Positions 25,190-34,957 of a stretch of 64,000 bases of DNA are shown one piece after another. The stretch spans positions 92,863 to 156,862 of the forward strand of contig NZ_LIUT01000001.1 in NCBI RefSeq assembly GCF_001277345.1. Direction: 5' to 3'. Source of the DNA: Paenibacillus solani. Its GTDB lineage: Bacteria > Bacillota > Bacilli > Paenibacillales > Paenibacillaceae. A program made the translations under genes and the position numbers. Under the pieces are notes generated by a model. It did no database searches and had not been told where the DNA came from. It worked only from the letters and a program-made list of their open reading frames with translations. How positions within the stretch are numbered: position 1 is the stretch's first letter; the number at the start of each line of letters is the position of its first letter.

Positions 25190-25265
25190 GAACCCCTCTT
25201 TTTCGAAAGTGATATTCGTGAAAAAGCTATTAAAATCTGTAATTTAGATTAGAAATATATAGTTT

Positions 25266-25479
25266 ACGAAAAATATTTTCGTTGATTAATTGTAGTTTGT
25301 TTATGAACAGAAGTCAATAAAGCCAAAATTATGAAGAAAATCTCTTTACAAGTGCATGAAGTGGTGCAATAATAGGTTCACGAAACAATTTCGGAAATAT
25401 AAATTGTGAATTGCGAAAATTTCGTTGGTCTTAAATCATATATACTTGATTAAATGGAAAGCGTTTTCGAAATGTTTCG
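25266..25479. promoter_or_regulatory. Cluster of CGAAA-TTTCG dyads plus a cre-like site
   Basis: Dyads: ACGAAAA-ata-TTTTCGT (25266-25282), CGAAA-caa-TTTCG (25381-25393), CGAAA-a-TTTCG (25414-25424) and CGAAA-tg-TTTCG (25468-25479). TGGAAAGCGTTTTCGA (25455-25470) also fits the CcpA cre consensus. A TATACT at 25441-25446 is the likely -10 of the binding-protein gene, with no good -35. Together these suggest repression by the divergent LacI protein and catabolite repression. Confidence 0.65.
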
Positions 25480-25519
25480 GAATATAAGTCATTACAAAAC
25501 AAACTGGGGGGTCAATCTC

Positions 25520-26866
25520 ATGTTGAAAAGATTGTCTGCACTACTACTTGCATCCTCGCTCGTTGTTGGGTTGACAGCATGCGGTGGAAGCGAGAAATCT
25601 GCTGACTCTGGATCCAATCAATCCGGAGGGAAGAAAGTAATTAAAATGCTTCACTGGAAGCAAAGCAACATCAATACAGTACTTGAAGACATCAACAAAC
25701 AATTTGAAGAGAAATATCCTGAATACAAGATCGAGTACATAACGACAGGACCTGATGATGAATACAAACAAGCAAGCCGTACTCGGATCACTGCTGGTGA
25801 TGTAGATATCTTTGCTGATTTGTCAGGTATGAGACTTTCGCCTAAAGAATGGACTCCTGGTGCAAAAGTGCCGGATTGGCAGCAATGGATTGATTCTGGT
25901 CTCATCGCAGATTTGACTGGTCAAGATTTTATTAAAAACTATGTCCCAAGCGATATTGAACAAGCTGGTACATATAACGGCAAAGTATACGGTATCCCAA
26001 CAGGGAAAGTTGTGATGTCTGGTATCTTCTATAATAAAGATATTTTTGCGAAATATGGATTGGAAGTTCCAACAACATGGAGTGAATTCATTAAGCTGAA
26101 TGATACACTGAAAGAAAATGGTGTTACTCCAATCGGTATGGCAGGTAAAGATGTATGGCCTCTTAAATTGCCTGCATTCGGTTTGCAAGCACATATTCTT
26201 GGCGGCGGCGATCAAGAGAAGTTTATCGAAGGCGTATGGAAGGGTACCTCCAAATTTACAGATCCAGATGCCGTTGAAGTATTAGAAAAAATGAAAACGA
26301 TTCAAGATGAATACACGATGGACGGATTTATGGGTGTTGATTACGGTACAATTCCATCTTACTTCGCAACTGGCAAAGTAGCAATGATGCCGAATGGTTC
26401 TTGGGAAGCTCCAACGGTTGCAGCAGCTAACGCTGACTTGAATTTTGGTTATTTCCCAATTCCAGCAACAGAAAATGCAGATGTGAATAAAGCACTTGTT
26501 GGTAAATACGATATGACTTGGTACGTAGCTGAGAAAGGTAAGAACAAAGAAGGAGCAATTAAATGGCTTGAGTTCTTCTCCGAGCCAGATATCTACGCAC
26601 AATTTGTTAAAGCAGCAGGTTTCTTGCCTACAATGCCAGATGTAAAAACAGATAGCAAATTCTTTGATGAAGAAGTTATGCCATATATGGATGGTTTCCA
26701 ATTGGCTTATGAAATCTTGATGATTAACCGTGAAAACGTTGGAGAGCACTTGGCTGCAGAAGGCGTTCATACAGAGTACTTGGCTCCAGGCGGTGAATTC
26801 AAGACTGCGAAGGAACTAGCAGAGGTTCAACAAAAAGAGTGGGACAGTGCTGCCCCTAAGCAATAG
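25520..26866 (+). CDS. Sugar ABC transporter substrate-binding lipoprotein
   Basis: 448 residues from ATG 25520, which has a GGGGGG-type site; an upstream in-frame ATG at 25454 lies inside the operator region. It has a lipoprotein signal with lipobox (VVGLTACGG). The body is a family 1-type extracellular binding protein, with hallmarks such as VYGIPTGKVVMSGIFYNKDI and GKVAMMPNGSWEAP. It captures an oligosaccharide outside the membrane for the two permeases that follow. No ATPase gene is in the locus, so a shared MsmX-type ATPase is likely. The downstream phosphorylases suggest a beta-glucan oligosaccharide as substrate. Confidence 0.9.
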   Translation: MLKRLSALLLASSLVVGLTACGGSEKSADSGSNQSGGKKVIKMLHWKQSNINTVLEDINKQFEEKYPEYKIEYITTGPDDEYKQASRTRITAGDVDIFADLSGMRLSPKEWTPGAKVPDWQQWIDSGLIADLTGQDFIKNYVPSDIEQAGTYNGKVYGIPTGKVVMSGIFYNKDIFAKYGLEVPTTWSEFIKLNDTLKENGVTPIGMAGKDVWPLKLPAFGLQAHILGGGDQEKFIEGVWKGTSKFTDPDAVEVLEKMKTIQDEYTMDGFMGVDYGTIPSYFATGKVAMMPNGSWEAPTVAAANADLNFGYFPIPATENADVNKALVGKYDMTWYVAEKGKNKEGAIKWLEFFSEPDIYAQFVKAAGFLPTMPDVKTDSKFFDEEVMPYMDGFQLAYEILMINRENVGEHLAAEGVHTEYLAPGGEFKTAKELAEVQQKEWDSAAPKQ

Positions 26867-26886
26867 TTATTGAATAATGTCTGCTT

Positions 26887-26920
26887 ACAGGGTCTGAACA
26901 AGTACTTGTTCAGACCCTGT
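26887..26920 (+). promoter_or_regulatory. Perfect 34-bp palindrome between binding protein and permease genes
   Basis: A 17-base half-site starting ACAGGGTCTG is followed immediately by its exact complement. No T-run follows, so transcription probably continues. Such hairpins between binding-protein and permease genes stabilise the upstream mRNA and lower permease expression. Confidence 0.75.
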
Positions 26921-27006
26921 ACTTCATATCACAGGTACTCCTTGAGTTACCGTAATGTGAGGATGAAGTTCTAGAGTTGTGAAAAAGGAATTGCGAGGTG
27001 TACTTT

Positions 27007-27897
27007 ATGTATCCATTCGGAAGAGGTAGTAAGCGATTAATTCCTTACTTGCTATTACTCATCCCACTTCTGTTATATGTGGTGTTCTATGCAGGGCCTT
27101 CCGTAATGACGGTAATCTATTCTTTTACGGATATGAAGAATGTTCCGGGAACTGAAGTTAATTTTGTCGGTTTGGATAATTATAAAAGCTTGTTGTTTTC
27201 AGGTAACTCGTCAGAACGCTGGGCTTCTATAGGTCGCTCACTATACTTTATGTTCGTTGTAACGATTCTGCAAAATGGTATTGCGCTGCTCGTTGCTGTC
27301 GTCCTTAACCAAAGGCTGAAAGGAGATAAAGCTTATCGCGCTATCTTTTTCCTGCCTGTTGTACTGGGTGTAGCGGTAGTATCTCTAATCTGGTCTTTGA
27401 TGTTTGATCCAATCAGTGGTCCAGTTCAACAATTGTATAGTGTATTCGGGTATAAGGATACGTTCTTTGGAAGCTTTACTCATGCCTTTAACTACATCAT
27501 CTTCGTACAAATCTGGATGTATATGGGGTATTCCATGTTGATTTTCCTCGCAGGTCTGCAATCTGTACCTAGAGATCTCTATGAAGCTGGACATATTGAT
27601 GGAACGAGTCGCTGGCAAGCATTCCGGAGCATTACATTCCCTCTTATTGCTCCATCCTTTACCGTAAATATGCTCTTATCCATCATTGGTGCAATGCAAA
27701 CATTCGATATTATTTTGGCTACTACAGACGGTAATTTCAATACAAGAACCATGGCTTATGACGTTTATAAAGAAACTTTCCGTGGCAGTCTCGATATGGG
27801 GCTTCCAGCCGCCTTGTCTGTACTGCAGTTCCTTGTTGTCCTGGTCTTTGTTGTTGTTGCTGTCAAGCAAATGCGTCAGCGGGAGGTGGAATATTAA
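27007..27897 (+). CDS. Sugar ABC transporter permease 1 (MalF type)
   Basis: 296 residues from ATG 27007, preferred because GAGGTG lies 6 bases upstream; a GTG at 26998 is an alternative. Six transmembrane helices. The EAA motif that contacts the ATPase is EAGHIDGTSRWQAFRSITFP (about residues 196-215). The stop codon overlaps the start of the second permease (TAATG), so the two are translationally coupled. Confidence 0.92.
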   Translation: MYPFGRGSKRLIPYLLLLIPLLLYVVFYAGPSVMTVIYSFTDMKNVPGTEVNFVGLDNYKSLLFSGNSSERWASIGRSLYFMFVVTILQNGIALLVAVVLNQRLKGDKAYRAIFFLPVVLGVAVVSLIWSLMFDPISGPVQQLYSVFGYKDTFFGSFTHAFNYIIFVQIWMYMGYSMLIFLAGLQSVPRDLYEAGHIDGTSRWQAFRSITFPLIAPSFTVNMLLSIIGAMQTFDIILATTDGNFNTRTMAYDVYKETFRGSLDMGLPAALSVLQFLVVLVFVVVAVKQMRQREVEY

Positions 27898-28733
27898 TGA
27901 AGAGATCAAAATCAGTCAACCTCCTGTCCTACTCATTAGTCGCGATTTTGCTCATTCTTTATGTGGTTCCACTCCTGTTCGTATTCAATGTATCGTTTAA
28001 ATCATTTAATGATTATTTGCTGGATCCGCTTGGAATTGTTCAGAATTTTAATTTTTCTAACTATACAGAAGCATGGAAGCAAGGTTCTTTCTCGAACTAT
28101 TTCGTGAATAGCGTGCTCTATACGGGAACTTCTACAGTGTTTACGATTCTGATCTCACTTTTCGCTGCGTTTCCTATAGCACGTGGTTATGTGAAGTGGG
28201 GCGGACTGATTTACTTTTTCTTTATCATGTCTCAATTTTTGCCGAATCCGATGGTTTCGCAGTTTAAGCTGATGTTGTTCTTTAAGGATCATTTGCCATT
28301 CATGGGATATGACTCACAAATCGGTTACATCCTGCTTAAGACATCGGGCACTGGAGTCGTATTTATGATGTTCGTAGGTTACATCAAATCCATCAGCCGT
28401 GATCTGGACGAAGCTGCGGGTATGGATGGCTGCGGATACAGCCGCTTTCTTCTTCAGATTGCATTGCCGCTTATGAAGCCCATCATTGCAACAGGGGTTA
28501 TTTTGACAGCGATCGCTACATGGAATGACTTTGTAGGACCGATCATGTACTTGTCCAGTCCAGGCAACTGGCCGATTACTGCAGGCTTGAAGGAATTCAA
28601 AGGACAGTACGGAAACAACTGGCCGCTGCTAGCATGTGGAATTACGATCGTTGCCGCACCGCTTATTGTTCTTTATGTATTTATTCAGAAGTACATCGTA
28701 GATGGAGCATTAGATGGAGCCGTTAAGTCGTAG
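27897..28733 (+). CDS. Sugar ABC transporter permease 2 (MalG type)
   Basis: 278 residues with six transmembrane helices and an EAA motif DEAAGMDGCGYSRFLLQIALP (about residues 166-185). It overlaps permease 1 by one base and pairs with it to form the membrane channel. An 83-base gap separates it from the first phosphorylase gene, with no terminator, so they are likely cotranscribed. Confidence 0.92.
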   Translation: MKRSKSVNLLSYSLVAILLILYVVPLLFVFNVSFKSFNDYLLDPLGIVQNFNFSNYTEAWKQGSFSNYFVNSVLYTGTSTVFTILISLFAAFPIARGYVKWGGLIYFFFIMSQFLPNPMVSQFKLMLFFKDHLPFMGYDSQIGYILLKTSGTGVVFMMFVGYIKSISRDLDEAAGMDGCGYSRFLLQIALPLMKPIIATGVILTAIATWNDFVGPIMYLSSPGNWPITAGLKEFKGQYGNNWPLLACGITIVAAPLIVLYVFIQKYIVDGALDGAVKS

Positions 28734-28816
28734 GATTACGACTTGCGGTTCTATCTATGTTACTGAACATTCGTTTGTAGAGACATGCATATTTTGAATG
28801 TGAGGGGATGGTCTAG

Positions 28817-31800
28817 ATGAAACAGCGATACATATTTGATGATCAAGGTCGTTTTGTGATAACAGATTATAACCGATTGAAGCCGTTTGCTTCCTTTTTA
28901 CCAGGATTAGCGGGCTTGAAAGGAAAGCCATTGTGGAGCTTCTATGTCAATCGTGGACAAGGGATTGCAAGCTTCGGAGTGCAGGACAAGGATGGTGCGA
29001 TCCTGGAGTTCCAACCTGCTAACAAGTCTTATCAAGCGGTACCATTACAAGGCTTTCGTACGTTTATAAAGCTTGATGGTCAGGTTCATGAGCCTTTTTC
29101 ATATCAGAAAGGATCAGCTTCCGTCCAAGAGCGGATGACGATCGAAGCGAATACACTGCAGATTGAATCTGTTGATGAAGCTAGAGGGCTTGCGGTGAAG
29201 GTGACTTACTTTATCCTGCCGAATGAATCCTTCGCTGCTCTGGTACGCCAAGTGACGATTCAAAACTTGCATTCGGAAGAGAAGAAGATTGAAGTGATTG
29301 ATGGATTGCCAGGAATTCTACCTTACGGGTTGTCGAATGCAGCTTATAAGGAGCTTGGTTATACACTGAAAAGCTGGATGGAGGTTTATAATCTGGAGCA
29401 GAACATTCCGTATTATAAACTGCGTGCCAGCACAGCGGATTCAGCTGAGGTTACAGGCATTGAGGGTGGGCATTTCATGCTGTCCTTCGGTGATGATGGC
29501 GTTAAAGAGCAAGTTCTGTCTCCGATTGTGGATGCAGATCTTATATTTGGAAGTAATAGCTCTTTGATCACAGCTGACAGCTTCAGGGACGCATCTCTTC
29601 AAGAGTTGATGACACGGCCGCAAGTAACGACAAACAAGGTACCAAGCGGCTTTGCGGCGGTAGATGTAACGCTCCCTGGGGGAGGCAAGTATGATGTGTA
29701 TACCCTCATTGGGCATGTACATGATGTAGAGCATATTAATGCAAAACAAGTGGAGCTTGTTAGTCGCGAATACATTGCACAGAAGCTGAATGAAGCGCGT
29801 GAGTTAACGGAGCAATTGACGAACGTCATTGCAACAAAGACTGCGGATAAGCGTTTTGATGCGTATTGTCGCCAATGCTATATGGACAATGCCCTTCGCG
29901 GAGGACATCCGATTACACTGGACAGTGGTAACCCGGAAGAACCGTTCATTTATCATGTGTATTCCAGAAAGCATGGGGATTTGGAGCGGGATTATAACTT
30001 TTTTACTGTGGCACCGAGCTATTATTCACAAGGAAACGGAAATTTCCGGGATGCGAATCAGAACCGCCGCAGTGATACGTTAATGAATCCGGATGTGAAG
30101 GATTTTAACGTGAAAATGTTCATGAACTTTATTCAAGCTGACGGTTACAACCCGCTTGTCATTCAAGGGTGCAGTTTCCGTCTAAAAGATGACGCGGCGC
30201 AAAGCTGGATGTCATGGGTAAGCGAACAAGACCGGACGAAGGTGTCGAGCTTCTTAAGCAATTCCTTTACACCAGGCGTCCTGCTCGAATTTATCGAGAA
30301 TCAGCGCATAGAACTAAACGTGGATGCAGACTCATTTTTGCTCGAAGTGTTATCTGAGTCGGAGCAATATGCGGAAGCTGTGTTCGGTGAAGGATACTGG
30401 ATTGATCACTGGACCTATAATATGGACCTGATTGAGAGCTATCTGTCCGTATATCCGGATCGGAAAGAACAGCTGCTGTTTGATGATAAATCTTATATGT
30501 ATTATGACAGTCCTGCTGACGTTCTTCCGCGCGATCAGAAGACGGTGCTTACGGACGGCAAGGTTCGGAGATACGGGGCGCTGCGTGAGAGCGAAGAGAA
30601 AGAACATCTGCTTAATGCTCGTAAGACCCTTAAGACATGGGTTCGTACACAGCAAGGTCATGGTGAGATTTATAAGACCTGCCTATTTGAAAAATTAGTA
30701 TCCCTGGCACTGCTGAAATTCGCCACACTTGATCCGGAAGGGATTGGTGTGGAGATGGAAGCGAACAAACCGGGATGGAATGATTCCCTGAATGGTTTAC
30801 CGGGCTTATTCGCTTCAGGCTTCGGGGAATTGTGCGAGCTGCAGCGAGTGCTTGCCTTCATCGAACAGGTGGAGAGTCATGAGCGGACAATCTCTATCCC
30901 TGTAGAGTTGGCTAAATTACTGGAAGAAGTTGAAGCTTTATTGGATCAATATCTAGCTTCCTCTCAGGAGCCCGCGGATACCTTCAAGTATTGGGATCAG
31001 GTGTCCAGTGCGCGTGAAGCCTATCGTGAGAAGGTATGTTTTGGCTTCGATGGTGAGTTAAGCGAGCTTGTGGTTTCTGATATTAAGCAGGCTATTCATA
31101 AATTCTTGCAGCATGTTGAGCGAGGAATCGCCAAAGGTTTGGAAATCGGTAACGGCGTCTATCCAACGTTTTTTGCTTATGAGGCAGTAGATTATGAACC
31201 TGTAACTGAACCTTATAAAGGGCCGCGGACGAACGCAAAAGGGCAGTCTTTTGTACGGGTGACTTCATTCCGCAGAGTGGACTTGCCATACTTCCTGGAA
31301 GGACCTGTGCGTGCGATGAAGACAATCACGGAAGCTGAAAGCAAGCGTGATCTCTATCAGCGCATTCAAGAGACAGAACTGTATGATCGCAAGCTTCAAA
31401 TGTACAAGGTAAATGCCTCTCTGGCTGAGACGACTCCGGAAATCGGACGTTCCAGAGCATTTACACCAGGCTGGCTGGAGAACGGCTCTGTATTCTTGCA
31501 TATGTCATACAAATATCTATTGGAATTATTGAAGGGAGAACTTTATAACGAGTTCTTCACCGAGATTAAGCATGGTCTTGTACCATTCCTGGATCCTGCT
31601 GTTTATGGGCGGAGCACACTTGAGAACAGCTCTTTCATCGCCAGTAGTGTAAACCCTGATCCTTCACTGCACGGAAGGGGCTTTGTTGCTCGACTAAGTG
31701 GATCTACAGCTGAGTTTATATCCATGTGGAATCTAATGATGTGGGGCAAGCATCCATTCGTAATGGAAGAAGGACGGCTTCAGCTTCAGCTGCAGCCAGT

Positions 31801-32047
31801 GCTGCCAGCTTGGTTGTTCGATGATAACGATACGATCCAAGCTGTATTCTTGGGTGAGATTGAGGTTGTCTATCATAATCCTTCAAGAAAAGATACGTTT
31901 GGAGAGCACGGTGCCAAGGTGTCCGATATGGTGTTGACGCTGAAAGATGGCCGGACAATTCATGTGGTGAAGAGCGTATCGAATGAGGAGCATGCGTTAC
32001 TTGTACGTAATCGAGATGTGAGCCGAATCGAAGTTACATTACAATAA
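28817..32047 (+). CDS. Large glucan phosphorylase, GH161/GH149/GH94-related (beta-1,3-oligoglucan phosphorylase candidate)
   Basis: 1076 residues, no signal peptide, so cytoplasmic. The N-terminal part (KPFASFLPGLAGLKGKPLW, then NRGQGIASFGVQDKDGAI) recalls proteins annotated as cellobiose phosphorylase that were later separated as GH161 (beta-1,3-oligoglucan phosphorylases, including one from Paenibacillus polymyxa). A likely catalytic-region segment is EMEANKPGWNDSLNGLPGLF, where the WND triplet matches the general-acid motif of GH94-clan enzymes. It would cleave beta-glucan chains with phosphate to release glucose 1-phosphate. The exact family and linkage are inference. GAGGGGA precedes ATG 28817. 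It sits between the importer and a second phosphorylase. Confidence 0.72.
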   Translation: MKQRYIFDDQGRFVITDYNRLKPFASFLPGLAGLKGKPLWSFYVNRGQGIASFGVQDKDGAILEFQPANKSYQAVPLQGFRTFIKLDGQVHEPFSYQKGSASVQERMTIEANTLQIESVDEARGLAVKVTYFILPNESFAALVRQVTIQNLHSEEKKIEVIDGLPGILPYGLSNAAYKELGYTLKSWMEVYNLEQNIPYYKLRASTADSAEVTGIEGGHFMLSFGDDGVKEQVLSPIVDADLIFGSNSSLITADSFRDASLQELMTRPQVTTNKVPSGFAAVDVTLPGGGKYDVYTLIGHVHDVEHINAKQVELVSREYIAQKLNEARELTEQLTNVIATKTADKRFDAYCRQCYMDNALRGGHPITLDSGNPEEPFIYHVYSRKHGDLERDYNFFTVAPSYYSQGNGNFRDANQNRRSDTLMNPDVKDFNVKMFMNFIQADGYNPLVIQGCSFRLKDDAAQSWMSWVSEQDRTKVSSFLSNSFTPGVLLEFIENQRIELNVDADSFLLEVLSESEQYAEAVFGEGYWIDHWTYNMDLIESYLSVYPDRKEQLLFDDKSYMYYDSPADVLPRDQKTVLTDGKVRRYGALRESEEKEHLLNARKTLKTWVRTQQGHGEIYKTCLFEKLVSLALLKFATLDPEGIGVEMEANKPGWNDSLNGLPGLFASGFGELCELQRVLAFIEQVESHERTISIPVELAKLLEEVEALLDQYLASSQEPADTFKYWDQVSSAREAYREKVCFGFDGELSELVVSDIKQAIHKFLQHVERGIAKGLEIGNGVYPTFFAYEAVDYEPVTEPYKGPRTNAKGQSFVRVTSFRRVDLPYFLEGPVRAMKTITEAESKRDLYQRIQETELYDRKLQMYKVNASLAETTPEIGRSRAFTPGWLENGSVFLHMSYKYLLELLKGELYNEFFTEIKHGLVPFLDPAVYGRSTLENSSFIASSVNPDPSLHGRGFVARLSGSTAEFISMWNLMMWGKHPFVMEEGRLQLQLQPVLPAWLFDDNDTIQAVFLGEIEVVYHNPSRKDTFGEHGAKVSDMVLTLKDGRTIHVVKSVSNEEHALLVRNRDVSRIEVTLQ

Positions 32048-32110
32048 CGGACGGATGAATACAAGGCATTACATTGAGCAGGTTCAGCTGAGTTGAAGGG
32101 ATGGAGAAAT

Positions 32111-34861
32111 ATGACACAGAAGAAACTAACAGCAGGTTGGACATTTACAGGGAAGCATGGGGAATTCCAATTAGCAAACCCTGATCGAAGCAGTTATCTT
32201 TATTTTCCGCTTGTGAACGAAGCGGGGATGATGTCATCCATTACACCAACATGGCATGGTGACAGTAAGGCGGATCAGAACTCATTCCTGTTAGCGCCTG
32301 TATCCGCTGAGGATTTGCATAATTCCCGGGCAGGACGAAATTTCTGGGTGTATATAGAAGGAAAGGGAGCTTGGTCTGCTGCTGGAAACTCGGCAAGCCA
32401 GATCACTTCTCGCATCGGGAATATGGATGAGGCAGATGAGGTTCACTTGGAGGCCGGATTACTCTGGCATCGTGTTACACGTCAGAATAAGAAGTTCGGT
32501 ATTCGTGCCGAAGCCACGAGTTTTGTCCCCATGACGGACGATAAAGTCGAACTCATGCAAGTGAAAATTACGAATATAAGTGACAAGGATATCGGAGTAA
32601 CGCCAACAGCGGCGATTCCATTCTACGCGCGCTCAGCAGATGATATTCGTGATCACAGGCATGTAACCTCCTTGCTCCATCGTACATATACGATGAAGCA
32701 TGGTGTTGAAGTGCAGCCGACATTATCTTTTGATGAGCGCGGACACCGGGTGAATGAGACCGCGTATTCTGTTCTCGGAAGTGAAGCCGATGGAACAGCT
32801 CCAGTTGGATATTTTCCAATTGGGGAAGAGTTCATAGGCGAAGGTGGCAGCTATGACTGGCCAGAAGCTATTGTAACGAATGCGGCAGCGCATGAGACTA
32901 GCGGAGCTGAGATTGATGGGTATGAGTCTGTCGGAGCACTGCGCTTTAAAGATCGTATCCTCGCACCAGGCGAATCGCTAAGTTATGTGATTGCCATGGC
33001 GATTACGAATGGACGCGTGAATGAAGAACAGTATGAGAAGGATTATCTGTCTGCGGCTCGTTTTGATGCGCTGCTTGAGGACAATAAACAATTCTGGCAA
33101 GCGAAAGTCGGAACGGTCGAATTCTATTCCGGCGATTCCAATCATGATGAGTGGATGAAATGGGTAACGCTGCAGCCGGTATTACGTCGTCTGTTTGGCT
33201 GTTCCTTCTTGCCGCATCACGATTATGGACGTGGCGGCCGCGGTTGGCGTGATCTCTGGCAGGACTGTTTGGCGCTGCTCATTATGGAGCCCCAAGATGT
33301 GCGTAATCTCCTGTGGAATAACTATGCGGGCGTGCGTATGGACGGCAGTAATGCAACTATTATCGGTTCTAAGCCAGGGGATTTCCGTGCAGACCGCAAC
33401 AATATCCCGCGGGTATGGATGGATCATGGCGCATGGCCGTTCTTAACGACAAAGCTCTACCTGGATCAGAGCGGAGATACTGAATTCCTGTTCGAGCCGC
33501 AGACGTATTTCAAAGATTCCTTCGTGAAGCGTGCGAAAGCGCGTGATGATCGATGGGCTCCCGAGGCGGGCCAGCAATTGAAGACGGCAGATGGAGCTGT
33601 TTATACAGGCACTATTCTCGAGCATATATTAATCCAAAATGTCATTCCGTTCTATCATGTGGGCGCACACAACAATATTTTACTTGAAGGCGCAGACTGG
33701 AACGATGGCCTGGATATGGCGACCAAGCTGGGCGAGAGCGTTACGTTCACCGCATTCTATGCTGGCAATCTGAAGGATTTAAGCGATATGCTGCTGCAAG
33801 TGAAGCAAATGACGGGAGTAAGCCATGTAGAGATCAATGAGGAGATGCTGGATTTATTAGATACATTAACAGCAGAAAAGGTTGATTATGCATCGATAGC
33901 AGATAAGCGTGAACGCTTGGAGCGTTATTACAATACGGTACTGACAACGGTAAGCGGGGTTAAAGTGTCTGTTGATATCGAACAGCTGGCTGCAGATCTG
34001 ATGAAAAAAGCGGACTGGATGATCTCGCATCTTCGTCAGAATGAATGGATTCAGAATAGCGAAGGTTACAGCTGGTTCAATGGCTATTACAATAATGATG
34101 GTGAACGTGTAGAGGGAGATACACCGGGGGGCGTGCGCATGACTTTGACCGGACAAGTATTCCCGATCATGAGTGGTGTCGCAACTGAAGAACAAATTCG
34201 TGAGACAGTACAGTCGGTGGATCAATTCCTGAAGGATGACAAGATTGGCTATCGATTAAATTCGCGTTTTGGCGGCATTCAGCAGAACTTGGGACGTGCA
34301 TTCGGCTTTGCGTTCGGTCATAAAGAAAATGGTGCGATGTTCAGCCATATGACGGTCATGTATGCGAACGCACTGTATAAGCGCGGCTTTGTCCGTGAAG
34401 GCCGGACGGTGCTTGAATCGGTCTATGAACTCAGCAGTGATTTCGAGCGCAGCCGCATCTATCCCGGCATTCCGGAGTATATCAACGCGAAAGGCCGTGG
34501 AATGTATCACTTTCTGACAGGATCGGCCAGCTGGCTATTGCTCACAGAATTGACGGAAGTTTTCGGTGTAAAAGGGAAGCTGGGCAAGTTGCTTCTGGAA
34601 CCGAAGCTTGTAGAGCAGCAGTTTGATATGAATGGGGAAGCATCTGTCGAGACGTTGTTCGCAGATAAGAAACTGCGAATCATCTATCGCAATGCAAGCA
34701 AGCTTGATTATGGACAATATCGCGTGCAAGAAGTAAAGTTGAATGGTGAGATTATCTCTTATGCAGCTGCAGGACATGGTTGTCTGCTAGATCGTCAGCT
34801 GCTGAGCGCGTTAGCGGATGATCAACTCCACACGATAGAGGTTACACTTTTCGCTAAATAA
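32111..34861 (+). CDS. GH94 disaccharide phosphorylase (laminaribiose phosphorylase candidate)
   Basis: 916 residues from ATG 32111; an in-frame TTG at 32093 lacks a ribosome binding site. GH94 features are clear: the beta-sandwich N-terminal domain, HHDYGRGGRGWRDLWQDCLA in the (alpha/alpha)6 barrel, and GADWNDGLD, in which Asp532 (the second Asp of DWND) corresponds to the general acid. GH94 enzymes convert beta-disaccharides and phosphate to alpha-glucose 1-phosphate plus a sugar. The length is near that of the Paenibacillus laminaribiose phosphorylase as I recall it, and pairing with an oligoglucan phosphorylase fits a beta-1,3-glucan route. Cellobiose or other substrates remain possible. 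No signal peptide. Confidence 0.82.
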   Translation: MTQKKLTAGWTFTGKHGEFQLANPDRSSYLYFPLVNEAGMMSSITPTWHGDSKADQNSFLLAPVSAEDLHNSRAGRNFWVYIEGKGAWSAAGNSASQITSRIGNMDEADEVHLEAGLLWHRVTRQNKKFGIRAEATSFVPMTDDKVELMQVKITNISDKDIGVTPTAAIPFYARSADDIRDHRHVTSLLHRTYTMKHGVEVQPTLSFDERGHRVNETAYSVLGSEADGTAPVGYFPIGEEFIGEGGSYDWPEAIVTNAAAHETSGAEIDGYESVGALRFKDRILAPGESLSYVIAMAITNGRVNEEQYEKDYLSAARFDALLEDNKQFWQAKVGTVEFYSGDSNHDEWMKWVTLQPVLRRLFGCSFLPHHDYGRGGRGWRDLWQDCLALLIMEPQDVRNLLWNNYAGVRMDGSNATIIGSKPGDFRADRNNIPRVWMDHGAWPFLTTKLYLDQSGDTEFLFEPQTYFKDSFVKRAKARDDRWAPEAGQQLKTADGAVYTGTILEHILIQNVIPFYHVGAHNNILLEGADWNDGLDMATKLGESVTFTAFYAGNLKDLSDMLLQVKQMTGVSHVEINEEMLDLLDTLTAEKVDYASIADKRERLERYYNTVLTTVSGVKVSVDIEQLAADLMKKADWMISHLRQNEWIQNSEGYSWFNGYYNNDGERVEGDTPGGVRMTLTGQVFPIMSGVATEEQIRETVQSVDQFLKDDKIGYRLNSRFGGIQQNLGRAFGFAFGHKENGAMFSHMTVMYANALYKRGFVREGRTVLESVYELSSDFERSRIYPGIPEYINAKGRGMYHFLTGSASWLLLTELTEVFGVKGKLGKLLLEPKLVEQQFDMNGEASVETLFADKKLRIIYRNASKLDYGQYRVQEVKLNGEIISYAAAGHGCLLDRQLLSALADDQLHTIEVTLFAK

Positions 34862-34884
34862 GGAATGAACTGATTAGATATGAG

Positions 34885-34915
34885 ACCCTAGCCGGAGCAA
34901 GAATAGCTAGGGTTT
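34885..34915 (+). terminator. Hairpin after the GH94 gene
   Basis: ACCCTAGC (34885-34892) pairs with GCTAGGGT (34906-34913), followed by a short T-run. It may partly terminate transcription before the mutarotase-like gene. Confidence 0.6.
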
Positions 34916-34957
34916 CGATCTTTAATCTACTAATTGAACGATAAATGGGGGGAAATC

